A stretch of 64,000 nucleotides of DNA from Trematomus loennbergii (taxonomy: Eukaryota > Chordata > Actinopteri > Perciformes > Nototheniidae): the NCBI GenBank assembly GCA_012861695.1, contig JAAOOA010000189.1:354501-418500 (forward strand), written 5' to 3'. A model generated the notes under the pieces. The model was not told the DNA's origin, made no database searches, and saw only the letters and a list, made by a program, of their open reading frames with translations. Every line of letters begins with the position of its first letter. Within the stretch, counting starts at the first letter, position 1. Of the stretch, positions 10,145 through 23,360 are shown piece after piece. The translations under genes were made by a program, and so were the position numbers.

Positions 10145-12779
10145 CCTGTAAACTTTTTATTTTTTATTTAACCTTTATTTAACCAGATAAAAACATTGAG
10201 ATAAAATCTCATTTTCAATGCTGACCTGGCCAAGAAGGCAGCAACGTTACACATAACACAAACATATAAAATACAGAGAACATAACTAAGAAAACAAAAG
10301 AGAAAAAGCAGTCACTACATTGTGCACATTAGGACAGTAAAAAAAGTACACTACTTGTTACTGCAAGAGCAGCTGGTGGTGAGGACTTCAGACAACTTCA
10401 ATTTAAAACATGATATAGAGACAAGTGCCCTCAGTTTGAGGCGTGATTGAAGGTCATTCCAAGACCAAGGACCATAATAAGAAAGACTCCTTTTTCCAGC
10501 CTCAGTCCGCACAGCAGGAACCTGGACCGTATCCAGGCACTGGATCTGAGGTTGTAAGAGTCGCAAACTGGGGCAAATCTGACACATATGTAGAGTGGAA
10601 GCTTACCTAAAATGGCTTTATACATTAATAAAAACCAGTGCTGCATCCTACGCATAGTAAGTGAGGACCATCCAGTTAGGCTATACAGTGTGCAATGATG
10701 AGTCCTATAGGGTGCATTTGATATAACGCAGTGCAGCATGGTAAAGTGGGTCAAGTTTGGCCAAAACAGTGGGACAGGCAAATCTATAAATGGTATCACC
10801 GTAGTCCAGCTGGGACAGGAATAAGCCAGAGACCAACCTTTTACGGGATGAAATTGAAAAACAACATTTAAATCTGAAAAGGAAGCCAAGAGTGAATTTC
10901 AATTTCTTTGTTAAAACTTCAATATGGTGTTTAAAGTTCAGATTACTGTCCAACCAAAAGCCCAGATATTTGTAGGTATCAACAAACTCAACAGAAACGC
11001 CATCAAGGGTGTCAATGGAGAGGCAAGAGGAGGACGCTGACTTGGGAGCAAAAAGCATTGCTTTGGTTTTCTTACTGTTCAATAGCAGTTTAGAATCAAG
11101 AAGTGCATGCTGCAGCGTGATAAATCTGATTTTAAATTGGAAACGGCCATATCCAGAGAAGGAGCACAGAGTATACAATAGTGTCATCAGCATACATATG
11201 ATAGGTAGAAAATTGCATCTGATTACAAATATTGTTTACATATAATAAAAGAGCAAGGGCCCCAAATAGAGCCCTGTGGAACTCCCTTCTCCAAGGTGAC
11301 AGGGTCAGAGACAGTACTACCCAACCTGACGCATTGAGTACGGTCGGTTAGATAACTCTGAAACCAGCAAATGGCATTGTGACCGAAACGAGACACCAAC
11401 ATAACATTAGACATAATGTGGTGATCTACAGTGTCAAATGCTTTGGCTAGGTCAATAAACAATGCAACACAAACTGATTTCTTATCCAAAGCAGCCTTAA
11501 TATCGTCTAAGACTTTCAGACTGGCAGTCACAGTACTGTGCTTTGATCTGAATCCAGATTGCATAGGGTTAAGGATGTTGTGTGAATTTAAAAAAAGTTT
11601 TAGCTGAGTAGAAACAAGGGACTCAAGAATCTTTGATAACACAGAAAGATTTGAGATAGGACGATAGTTATTCAACTCCGTGGGATCACCAGCTTTCAAG
11701 AGGGGCGATACCAGAGCTTGCTTCCACACAGCTGGCAGTGTGTGAGTGGACAGGGAGAGATTAAAAATATCAGTTACTGGTTGTGCTATATCTGAGCTGC
11801 AATTTTTAAAAAGAACGGGTCAAGGCCGTCAGGCCCGGCAGACTTTTTAGGATCAATCGAGTGCAAACCCTGTAAGACTTCAGAGACCGAGAAATAAGCG
11901 AAATCAAAAACAGGGGAGTTCAACTCTTGACTATGGCTGTGAGTACGACCATTTAGAGAGTCATGACTTTGCTCATCAAAAATGTGACCAGCCTTTTTGA
12001 AGTGAGCATTAAAGGCATTAGACATACCATCTGAATCTGAAATAAAAGAATCACTGACCTTCAGTTTTTGTGGGAAACTAGAAACCTTCTTGTTCTGAAG
12101 TGATTTAATTGTTTTCCAGAATTTGAATGGTCATTAAAACAATCAGTGGTTAAGCTCAGATAGTAATCAGCTTTAGCTTTTTTAATAAGGGCAGAACATT
12201 TATTTCTGAGGACACGAAAAAGAAGCCAGTCATCACTAGTGTTAGACTTTCTAGCTAAGGACCATTGCTTATTTCGATCATGAATGAGATCAGATAGTTC
12301 TCTAGTAAACCATGGAGTGTTCCTATTCTTAACTCTGAATTTTCTAAGGGGGGCATGTCTATTAATAATCGATAAAAAGTGATCAATAAAAAATTGGACG
12401 GCAACATCAACAGATGGAATTAACGCTGTGAAGTGCCATTTAACCTCCGCCAGATCGTGTAGGAAAGCCTGCTCAGAGAAGTGTTTGAAGCAGCGCCTGA
12501 GCACAATAAGGCCCTTGGCTTTGGGCAACTTAGTGCTCCTAACGCAAGCGATAGTGCAATGGTCACTGATATCATTAGGAAAAACACCAACAGACACAAC
12601 TTATGAGCTGCATTTGTTAGAATGACATCTATAAGGGTATCGTTATTGGGTTTGGCAGGGTTTATTCTAGTGGGACTATCAATAAGCTGAGTTAAGTTCA
12701 AAGAATCACAAACCTGCTTAAACTGTGAAGATTTATCACTTAACCAGTCCCAATTTAAATCACCCAATAAAGTGATGTT
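10145..12779 (-). mobile_element. L2 LINE, long 5'-truncated copy
   Basis: The 3' tail TTTATTTAACCAGATAAAAA, with ACATTGAGATAAAATCTC, is the usual fish L2 end and lies just after an NLR exon donor. The coding region runs leftwards from the endonuclease near 12770 to RT. The 5' part is cut at the (GT)n tract starting at 12780. A second copy at 35790-37012 has lost the central RT. Confidence 0.85.
10705..12770 (-). pseudogene. L2 ORF2 remnant: endonuclease plus reverse transcriptase
   Basis: The order on the minus strand is an APE endonuclease C-terminal part (LLGDLNWDWL, DSPTRINP, NDISDHCTIACV), then a linker (NTPWFTRELSDLIHDRNKQW), then RT with NNYRPISNLSVLSKILE, DLAKAFDTVDH and GVPQGS. The YADD catalytic box is present near 11170-11190, but in a different frame from the flanking segments. 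The thumb region follows (YKYLGFWLDSNLNFKHHI). At least four frame breaks separate these blocks. It would encode a nicking endonuclease and target-primed RT if intact. Confidence 0.85.
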
Positions 12780-12934
<155 letters not shown>

Positions 12935-12945
12935 TTGGCCTCTCA

Positions 12946-14815
<1,870 letters not shown>

Positions 14816-15135
14816 AAGTAAACAAACTCCTCAAAAGTTAGCATTACATAACTCTTCAGGAACATATTTAAACATGACTTGTCAGAAAACTTGTAATGTA
14901 AAAGATAACTGTGTTAATGTCCGTAATGAAGGGGGGGGGGGGTTTCATGGTGATATCTGTTAGTTTATTGTTTACCCTATTCTCCTGTAGTGTGTACAAC
15001 ATGTATGAGTTTTACAATCCACCTCTCTCCTCCTCAGAAGTCTCCACGTCAGTGTCCCTTACTGTGCATCATTCCTCTGCATATTGTGAGGCTTCTCACA
15101 CACACAGACTGCCTATCATTTAAAAGCTTAACATA
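14816..15135. other. Unassigned 320-bp stretch
   Basis: AT-rich sequence with an 11-G run near 14931. No gene, RNA or repeat was recognised. Confidence 0.5.
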
Positions 15136-15630
15136 TAATGTACCTGTCACATCCTCATGATGCTGATGGCAAACACTCTACCGATGCAATAGGGAACGTT
15201 CTGAATGCCTCATCAAATGGCCTTCATAAAGATCTCATTTGCATCAGAATCAGAATCAGAAGTGCTTTATTTGTCCCGCATCGTGGAAATGTTCATGACC
15301 AGCAGATCGTGCAGGTAAGGTCAAGTATGCACACGTTATTAATAACACAATAGGTCAATTTTTAATTGGAGGATAAAAACCTCTTTATTGGTCACAAATA
15401 CATTTAAAAAGCACACACAGTGAAATGTGGTCTCTGCTTTTAACCCATCCTAGTATAGCTATTGAGTGGGCCCTCTCCCAGTAGTAGCAGTCCACACTCC
15501 ATTTTTAGATCTGTTCGGGGACTTGAACCGACAACCCTACGGCAGTTATTGCACATCAGAAGTCTGGTAGCTCTGTGTACAAATGTGCAAAATAATCTGA
15601 GGGTTGTCTGAAGATAAAAAAAAGTGAACT
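15136..15630 (-). mobile_element. LINE 3' end plus SINE, second copy
   Basis: A near-identical copy of 5216-5800 lacking about 100 bp between the two elements. The B-box-like GGTTCAAGTCCCC is kept on the minus strand. Its right side joins a DIRS RNase H snippet at 15632. Confidence 0.6.
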
Positions 15631-15699
15631 GTTGATGTATGCCACTGTGGTGCTGTTGTCGCTCCTGACCAGTACAGATGCCCACTGACCCACAGCCCC

Positions 15700-16829
15700 C
15701 CTTCCTCCTCCCCAGTCCTGTGTTGCCCCAGCAAGCACAGACGATGAAAAGGAGCCAGACATGTCCAAGAGATAAAACTTAATGAAGGGGCCTGGTGTTG
15801 ACCAAGACGCCGCCGTGCATATGTCCTCCACACTCACGCCGTTAAATAAGGCTGTTGACACAGCCATGGCTCGTGTAGAGTGTGGACGGACCCCCGTGGG
15901 GAAGGCTCTCCCCGCCTGTCCGTAGGCATGTGCAATGCACTCGCAAAGCCAGCCTGCCAGGCGTTTCTTGGACAGAGCTTTCCCGATCACCCCACCCCCG
16001 AAACACACAAACAGCTGTTCTGTGTGTCTAAGGGCAGCCGTGCGCTCCACATAACATGCTAGCGCACGCACCGGGCAGAGGAGGTGCAATTTAGCCTCCC
16101 TCGCCCCACTATGGGGGGGAGATTAAAACCCCCCAACTGAATAGCCCTCGACCTGAACGCACTCCTTAGGCTCTTGGGCACAAAGGAGGGGTTCGGTCTG
16201 AGTGTCGCCCCGCTCTGGTCACCCCGGATTATTAAACAACTCGGGTGCACCGATAAAGCGGTTAACTCAGACACTCTTTTGGCTGACGTTAAGGCAAGTA
16301 GCAATGCAGTCTTCCATGACAGTGCTTTCAGGGAGGAGAGCTCCAGAGGCTCAAATGGTCCTGTGACCAGAGCCTCGAGCACCAGCGGCAGGTCCCACTG
16401 CGGGGCGGAGGCGCGCACCACTGGGCGCAGCCTCCTGACCCCCTGTAAAAACCGCGACATTAGCGGCTGAGCAAAAACTGACCTGCCGCCAAATCCTTCA
16501 TGGCAGGACGAGATGGCTGCTGCATACACTTTCACTGTGGAATGAGCAAGCCCTCTGTCCACCAACAACTGTAAGTACGACAAAATAGATCCCAATTTAC
16601 AAGATAGGGGCTCTATTCTCCGCTCCTCACACCATCGCAGGAATCCTAGCCACTTCGGCCTGTAACAGGCTGTGGTGGATCCCGCTCTAGCTGCCTGGAT
16701 AGACTGAATAACACTGTCAGACAATCCACCCTGTCTCAGCCTGTCCCTCTCAGGAGCCACGCCTGGAGAGGACGGCCCAGAGTGGGTAACGCCCCGATTG
16801 CACCAGCCTCCTGAGAGATCGCCCCCCAA
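15700..16829 (-). pseudogene. DIRS tyrosine recombinase (two frames)
   Basis: From 16829 the N-terminal core-binding part contains YRPKWLGFLRWCEERRIEPL and HSTVKVYAAAISSCHEGFGG. The catalytic part has LLLALTSAKRVSELTAL, with the first Arg, and then a frameshift near 16090-16150. The second frame gives LCPVRALACYVERT, PHSTRAMA (the H-x-x-R pair) and WSTPGPFIKFYLLD with the nucleophilic Tyr. All four catalytic positions R-H-R-Y are therefore still visible. The enzyme would join the circular DNA intermediate to the target. One frameshift makes this copy inactive as read. Confidence 0.85.
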
Positions 16830-17054
16830 CTTGGAGGGGCCAGAGCGCCCAGGGCTGGCCCACCTTCATCTGTGTCATCTCTGAGTACCACGGCGCCCTC
16901 ACGCGATCCGGCGCTACCAGGATGATTGACAGACGTTCTCGCCTCACTCTCCCCAGGAGTGGGAGAATGAGACGCAACGGTGGAAAAGGCGTAAAGCAGC
17001 TTCTTTGGCCATGGCTCGTGTGCAACGCGTCTACCCCCAAAGGCGGGTCGTCGC

Positions 17055-17733
17055 TCAGAGCCATGGAGCACCACAGTGCGCAGTGGGTGTTGCGCCGGCT
17101 GGCGAACAGATCCGCTTCACCACCTCCGGGTGAAGCGCCCACTCGCCTGGCAGGGGTCCGCCCCTCGGCATGAGGTCGGCCCCCCTGTTCTCCAGACCCG
17201 GAATGTGGAGGGCTCTCAGAGATAACACCACCTCTGCAGCCCATAACCACAATTTCTCCGCTGTGGTCAACAAAGCGGCGGAGCGGACTCCGCCCTGTCT
17301 GTTGATATATGCCACTGTGGTGCTGTTGTCGCTCCTGACCATTACATGTTTTCCCTGGATTAAGGGTTTGAAATGTTGGAGGACTAATACTCCTGCCCGC
17401 AGCTCTAGGAGGTCGCTGTGCCGTGTCTCTGTTAGAGACCAGCGCCCACCTATAGCTCCCCAGGCAAAACGCAAATACTTTCTGTGTTTCGGAGCAATCT
17501 CGACATGAAAGTAAGCGTCCCTCAGGTCGATGGTTGTAAACCAATCGCATGGCTGCACCAGTCCCAGTAACTGTTTTATAGTTAACATCTGGAATTTTCT
17601 GCGTGCAATGTGGAGATTCAGACTGTGAATCCAGAATGGGCCTGAATTCGCCTGTCTTTTTGGGCACCAGGAAGTACAGGGAATAATCCCCCCCCCCTCT
17701 CTTATGCCTGTGAACGGAGGAGGGATGCTGCAA
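17055..17733 (-). pseudogene. DIRS RT/RNase H with internal RT deletion
   Basis: The frame from 17588 has FTTIDLRDAYFHVEIAPKHR and then RFAWGAIGGRWSLTETRHSD. It passes from the RT fingers straight to RNase H (VRSDNSTTVAYINRQGG, HIPGLENRGADLMPRGG). Compared with copies B and C, the palm with the YIDD box and the thumb are missing, a deletion of roughly 0.7 kb that kept the frame open. An upstream frame carries GGDYSLYFLVPKKTGEFRPI. Confidence 0.85.
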
Positions 17734-18212
17734 AACTGGAGTGATAACTCAGTCTCGCGTCCTGTCCATCCACTCCGTTAACACGCTGCGTTTGCATTCC
17801 CATAACACTGTGTTAGGGGATGTGCAATCAACTGTGGGGCCCAGCAATAAAGCTGTGGTACTCTCTGGCGACTCGTCCCGCCGCAAAACTCCCGTGAAGG
17901 GAAGCTCTGCCCATGGGGGGTCGACACAGAAAAGGGCCGACTCTCCACTGAGGTCCTTGAACGCGCCGCGGCGCACTCCCGTGGGAGCGCGTGCTCCGCC
18001 ATGATGTTTTCACCCAAACAGTGAAAAAATCAAGCGGAGTTCTTACACTTGGCTTAATTGTTTCCCAACCCCGCTACGCCGGCCATAATGTCCCTGTACC
18101 TGCATAGCGCGGTTTATCACTCTCACCCGTGCATGCGCACTAGCTGCCTCCTTTACTGGAGTTACAACCTGGGCAGCGAGTGGGGAAACTGTACTCTCCC
18201 CGCCTGTCCGTA

Positions 18213-19100
18213 CCCTTACGCAAAGAAAATATATTTCCCCATATATTAACTGTCAATATATTGCATTATTTTGTTTTCTGATTTACTGGTTAATTGAAAA
18301 GATTTAATAAAGGAAATCTTGCTGTTGGCTACACCAAGTGATACTGATTAATAATCAACATGAAAAACATATTTATTCATATCTACAAAATATTGAAAAT
18401 ATATTGAAGATATATAGAATAATATATTGTGTCAATATATTGATATATTGAATAATATATTGTGATAATATATTGTAATATATGTGATAATACATCAGTA
18501 ATTGCCGCTTTCCATATATTGAGTAATATATGTAAATATATATAATATTGCTTGTGTATATATGTGAACATACATTTACTATATATTAACATTTATATGG
18601 GGACATGTACTATATATATTCACAATATATGGGGACATGTATGTACTATATATTCAGTTTTATATGGGGACATGTATGTAGAATATATTCACAATTATAT
18701 GGGGACATGTACTAATATATTCACAAATATATGGGGACATGTATGTACTATATATTCAGATTTATATGGGGACATGTATGTAGAATATATTCACAATCAT
18801 ATGGGGACATGTACTATATATATTCACAAATATATGGGGACATGTATGCGCTATATATTCAGATTTATATGGGGACATGTATGTAGAATATATTCACAAT
18901 TATATGGGGACATGTACTATATATATTCACAATTATATGGGGACATGTATGCGCTATATATTCACAATTATATGGGGACATGTATGCACTATATATATAT
19001 TCAGATTTATAAAAGACCATGTACGTACCATATATTCTGAACATGAGTGCAATATATGTTCACAATGAGGAGAAATGCATGTTCTGATAAAAAAAATCTT
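18213..19100. repeat. AT-rich segment with 34-bp minisatellite, copy 1
   Basis: Starts CCCTTACGCAAAG, exactly as at 23772. The left part has many TATATTGA-type motifs. From about 18590 to 19015 there are 12 units of about 34 bp with the core TATATGGGGACATGTA. Open frames across it (for example 18552-19040) are artefacts of the repeat. The whole segment is attached to the 3' side of the L2 fragment at 19101 in both genomic copies. Confidence 0.85.
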
Positions 19101-19803
19101 TCATTTCATTTCAAACCTTTATTTATGCAGGTGAATCCCATTGAGATCATTGATCTCTTTTTCAGGGGTGACCTGCTGCAAGTAGGTTCCACATGAATAC
19201 ATATAAACATAACAGAAAAACAAAAAAGGACATCATACAGCATATTTACAGTGACTACAGTTTACATAGCTAGTAACATTTACAGGTTCCAACAGTTTCC
19301 GATTGGATAATATCTATCCTTACTTTAAAAACATTTAGTGGAACCAAATTGCTCAGACTGTTCCAAGTTAGCGGAGCTGCGCATCTAAAAGCTATCTCCC
19401 CTAAGACAGTCCTAGCAGTTGGCACATTTAATAAAACCACAGCATTCGATCTCAGGCAGTAGCCACTTACAATTCGCCGTGAGATCAGGGAGCAGATGTA
19501 GGAAGGAAGTTTCTCTAACATGGCTTTGTATATAAAATGTATCAGTGACTGAGCCTCCGTACAGTTAGTGAAGGCAAACCTGCCCTTGCATACAGGGTAC
19601 AGTGATGGGTTAATGCTTTACAGTTTGTCACAAATCTCAGTGCACTGTGATAGGCGGCATCTAACTTGACCAGGCAATTGGCAGGTGCATTCATATAGAT
19701 CAGATCACCATAGTCCAGTACAGGTAAAAAGGTCACAGTGACTAGCCTTTTTCTGGCCTCAAGTGAGAAACAGGACTTGTTCCTGGAAAAGAAACCAAGC
19801 ATC
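19101..19803 (-). mobile_element. L2 LINE 3' fragment, copy 1
   Basis: The 3' end shows TTTCATTTCATTTCAAACC and CTTTATTTATGCAGGTGAAT. Minus-strand coding includes FLPVLDYGDLIYMNAP, KLPSYICSLISRRIVSGYCL and FRCAAPLTWNSLSNLVPL, the RT C-terminal region of L2. Only the last 200 or so codons remain. The copy at 24590-25355 is truncated at a different 5' point. Confidence 0.8.
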
Positions 19804-19858
19804 TGCATCTGTAACAGTTCTGTTTAAAACTTTTTAATGTAATTGCATTCATCTTTAA

Positions 19859-20237
19859 AGGTGGGGTAGGTAAGTTTGAGAAACCGGCTCGAGATACACT
19901 TGTTGTTATATTCCATGGAATGCTCTTAACATCCCGATAGCAATGAATATCTGAAGTGCTTTGACAAAAAATCCATAAAAAATATCATCTGTGGAAGCCG
20001 TAGTACTGTAAAAAGCACAACCAATCATTTTAGCCAGCCCGGCTGAAATGACTGGATGGCCTACCTGCCTGTCAGCCTTCCATCTGTGCACAAACTTATC
20101 TTGTGCCCTCATTGGTCATGTGCGCGTTCGTGTGTGTTGGAGGAGGGGCTCTGTAAGGAAGTGGCAGATTTTTCCGGCTGTGTATTTTCAAATTCTAGCG
20201 CACTCAAGTTGGTTTCTCCAAAATACCTACCCCACCT
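19859..20237. mobile_element. TTAA MITE (GGTGGGGTAGGTAAG family), complete
   Basis: 379 bp between TTAA at 19855-19858 and TTAA at 20238-20241. The inverted ends read AGGTGGGGTAGGTAAGTTT and, at right, CCAAAATACCTACCCCACCT. The family is confirmed by 34600-34940 with an empty site at 8943-8946. No transposase. Confidence 0.9.
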
Positions 20238-20518
20238 TTAAAAGACTACTTTTATTGAATGAGAGTTTTACCTAGCACAATGAGCCTGGGGTGGTGGGAA
20301 GGAGAACTGGCCTCGGCATCGGCAGGAGTGGTAGTCGCCTATGAGTATTAGAATTTAGATGAACAAAGGCATAGAAAACCCTGAAATATGTCTGACACAA
20401 AGCTACAACCTCGATTTTGTAAGTAGTAGTAGTAAATACATACGTATATACAATATACAACAATACGCATAATGCAATTAGCAGTACCAGTAATAAAATA
20501 ACTGAATAAATAGTAGTA

Positions 20519-20700
20519 GAACCTTTATTTAGCCAGGAAAATCAATTAAGAACAAATTCTTATTACAATGATGACCGACAGGAGGCAAAAGCGTCCTGAG
20601 GGGATGGGTTTGGAGGAAAAAATAAAAAGACAGACTCCGGGCACTACAGAACCCAGGAGACAACACAATGGACAAAGAGCAGAGATGACAGGCATAGCAG
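20519..20700 (-). mobile_element. L2-type LINE 3' tail
   Basis: CCTTTATTTAGCCAGGAAAA and AGAACAAATTCTTATTACAA are the fish L2 tail seen on the minus strand. No coding sequence remains. The 20238-20518 stretch to its left has no recognised feature apart from a short (GTA)n. Confidence 0.6.
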
Positions 20701-20877
20701 TTAACATATAAAATCTCTAAAACAATTGCTGTGGTTCAATCTGTCATTAAAATAATATAGAACATTCATCATTCATCATTCATTCCTTCATGGCAAGGAT
20801 AATTAAGCTGAATAGTGAATAAAGTGATATGTGAAAAGTAAAATTACAGTGAAATTAAATGACAGTGCGTTCCTTAC

Positions 20878-22509
20878 CACTGCGATCTGGCTCCTCTGTC
20901 CTCGTGTCTTTTGGGTCTGATTCCTCACTACTGATGTCTGCCTCTGCATGGGCCCTCTCTCCTTATTTATTCTGTCTCAGTCACCACTGCTATCTGGCTC
21001 CTCTGTCCTCTTGACTTGTGGTTCTGCAGGCTTAGTTCGACCTATGAATTTCAACAATGCTCCTGTAAAATATATAGATATATAGTATTATGGGTCAACA
21101 TTAAAATAACATACACTGGAGAGCAAAATGTGAAATGCCATTGACTGTAGGCTACATATTATCCACACAATTGTCAGCAGGGGCAATAACAACTAAAATG
21201 TGAACTAACTTGAATGCATTAGTCCACAACACATAGCCTAACTAATGTTAGCCTACATAGTTACTAACATCAGAACACATAGTATTGGGGAATCTTATGT
21301 GTTTTGTGATGTTTGTGCTGGAGCCGTTTTATCCAAAACAGCACTCCGGTTAGAGAGTTGACACGGAGACAGGAAGTACAGTCTTTGGACTTTATATTAG
21401 CTTGGTTTGATCATCAACACAGAATACATCATGCTTGATGTGGAATCACATACAGGATGTTGAATGGGTTGATGAGTATGATGATAATGATAACGTAGAG
21501 TAGAGAATGAATGAATGGTTTCTGCAAAATACACAGAAATAGAAATAAGGTTCAAATTACAATAACTAACCAGACTATGGTTATTAATAATAAGCAACAG
21601 CAATACTAATTGTTGCTAAAACACATTAGACACGTTGCAAACACACGGCTAATAAAAGCTAAGTTGCATCTCATCCACACACTATCACTGAATAGCTTAA
21701 CTTAGCTAACTAGCTAGCATTAGCTCAATTCCTGAACAACATAGCAACTAAAAACGGGACATCAAGACTCATTAACACACTGACTCAGCAGGACACTATG
21801 CATACAATCTTAACATTACCAACACTAAAGATCTGCATATATGCTCACATTCTTCACGAACGCATTCTCTCTGTGACGATGGTAATTATGCATGTGACGA
21901 TGCGCAATAATGTCCTGTCATGAACGCACATGTGTAACCAGCTCGAGGACCCGTAGCTGACTACTTTAGCTGTCCCTAAATGTGCCTGACTAAAACACGA
22001 ACGATATAATGCAGATCAAGGAGAACTTTACAACACATAGACTAACTGTGGTTACATTACTTAACTAGCTCATCATCGTCACCAGTCAGAAAATGTCCGT
22101 TAGCCGTGGGGCTAGTTTTCGCTATGTTAAACTCCATTGACTTATGCTAAAATGTTAGCGATCTAAAGGTCCGCTATTTTTGGCTGTTTTGGGTCGACTT
22201 CAGTTGACTGTAACATCGAAAATCTTCGAAATTGAATGTTCACAAAGCTGCGGACCGGTTATACACTCATACACGAGGGAACTAACATAGCTAATTTAAC
22301 TAACGTTAGCTAATGTAGCTGGTGTAGTGCCGAGAGACGGGACATACGGATTAAGCAACTAGACTACTTGTAGTGTACATGCAGAATTATTTCAATTTAA
22401 AATAGTTTTAAATGCTCACACACATACCTGACTCTGGTGCTGTATTTTCCTCTCGTTTCTTTTTAATTTTCCGTTTCGAAGCACCTGATGAATGCTTTCT
22501 CTTTGACAC
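20878..22509 (-). pseudogene. Two exons of a TTF/ZMYM1-like hAT protein N-terminus
   Basis: Exon 1 (22509-22428) reads SKRKHSSGASKRKIKKKR and then EENTAPES, ending at the donor GTATGTG. Exon 2 (21062-20878) follows a TTTTACAG acceptor in matching phase: GALLKFIGRTKPAEPQVKR and then EEPDSSGD. A stop at 20977 precedes a second acidic stretch (HAEADISSEESDPKD) and another donor GTAAGGA. The basic KRK-x-SGA start followed by an LxKFI motif is typical of TTF-finger hAT transposases and ZMYM1-like proteins. The expected ATG reads GTG, and no catalytic exon follows, so it is probably dead. Confidence 0.45.
21063..22427. other. Putative intron of the hAT-like gene
   Basis: 1.36 kb between the GT donor and AG acceptor. 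It shows scattered GCTAGC/TTAGC-rich sequence and no ORF, RNA or repeat that I recognise. Confidence 0.35.
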
Positions 22510-22690
22510 TCAGCGACAGAATCAACAGACAGAGGCAGCAACGCAGATTTGAATCTGCCAATCAGATCAATCTATTGCTGGAGAGGGGGGGGGGCTCCCC
22601 GAAATCAGCCGGAAGTGGCGCATTCGAATACTGTTTGGGCTGTCTGCCGTGGATGGGCTGCGTTCCACTCCAAATAGCCGGTCGGCCGTA

Positions 22691-22905
22691 ATATATGCAT
22701 AATATATATGCGTGCATATATGCATATATATATGCGTGCATATATGCGTGCATATATGCATATATATATGCGTGCATATATGCATATATATATATATATG
22801 TGAATATATATATGCATATTTATATATATGCATATATATATAAATATATGCGTGCATATATGCATATATATATGCGTGCATATATGTGTGTGTCTATATA
22901 TATTC
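22691..22905. repeat. Self-complementary TATATGCGTGCA minisatellite
   Basis: About 215 bp of alternating TATATGCGTGCA and TATATGCATATA motifs. These are nearly perfect palindromes, open in several frames on both strands. Frames are artefacts of the composition. Confidence 0.9.
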
Positions 22906-23198
22906 ATAAACTGTATATTATTTCAATTTCAACAAAATATTTTAGGTGAAATTAAGTCATAAGAAATATTTTTACAGACTTCAGACAAAGACTACATTTA
23001 AGAAACGAGAATAATTAAAAATGTGTGGATTTTTTTTCTTCAAACCAGGGTTAGAGGTTTTAGAATGTATTCACTTTTCACTGTTTTTTCTCCTTAATGA
23101 CCCGAAAAAAAGGAGTTTAATCTTAGAAAATGAAGTCAAAACCTAACTGGGATTTCTTAGTTTACTTGCTTATAAATATGTACAATTAGCGAGAGCAT
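22906..23198. repeat. Dispersed flank repeat, inverted copy
   Basis: Matches 25752-26003 in direct orientation. Its right end AATTAGCGAGAGCAT is the reverse complement of 1021-1040 and 27137-27156. No coding signal. Confidence 0.7.
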
Positions 23199-23360
23199 TT
23201 AACCTGTTAACCCCTGAGACTGTTTTTCAGGTCTCAGGCTCGAAAATGATATTCCCAGAACAAATGACTAACTTCACTTCTAAAAGGGGTAAATGAATAA
23301 TCTTTTTTCTCAAAGCAATGATAAACCTGTGAGTTGGATGTAGAAAAGTCAGAATCAAAT

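Larger units (their letters stand above)
15632..18212 (-). mobile_element. DIRS-1-type retrotransposon, copy A (rearranged)
   Basis: Minus-strand order is leader near 18000, RT/RNase H (17733-17055), then tyrosine recombinase (16829-15700). RT is internally deleted. A 45-bp RNase H snippet (RSDNSTTVAYIN) is fused beyond the recombinase 3' end at 15632-15680, a misplaced piece of the same element. DIRS elements integrate through a tyrosine recombinase rather than a DDE integrase and make no target duplication. The leader is cut at 18212 by an L2-linked insertion. Confidence 0.85.

Noticed and set aside
18552..19068. Long open frames of IHNYMGTC-type repeats (also 24110-24554)
   Set aside because: Artefact of a 34-bp minisatellite open in all frames; no evidence of a gene.
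22562..22949. Open frames rich in HAYI/ICTH repeats
   Set aside because: Artefact of the TATATGCGTGCA array on both strands.
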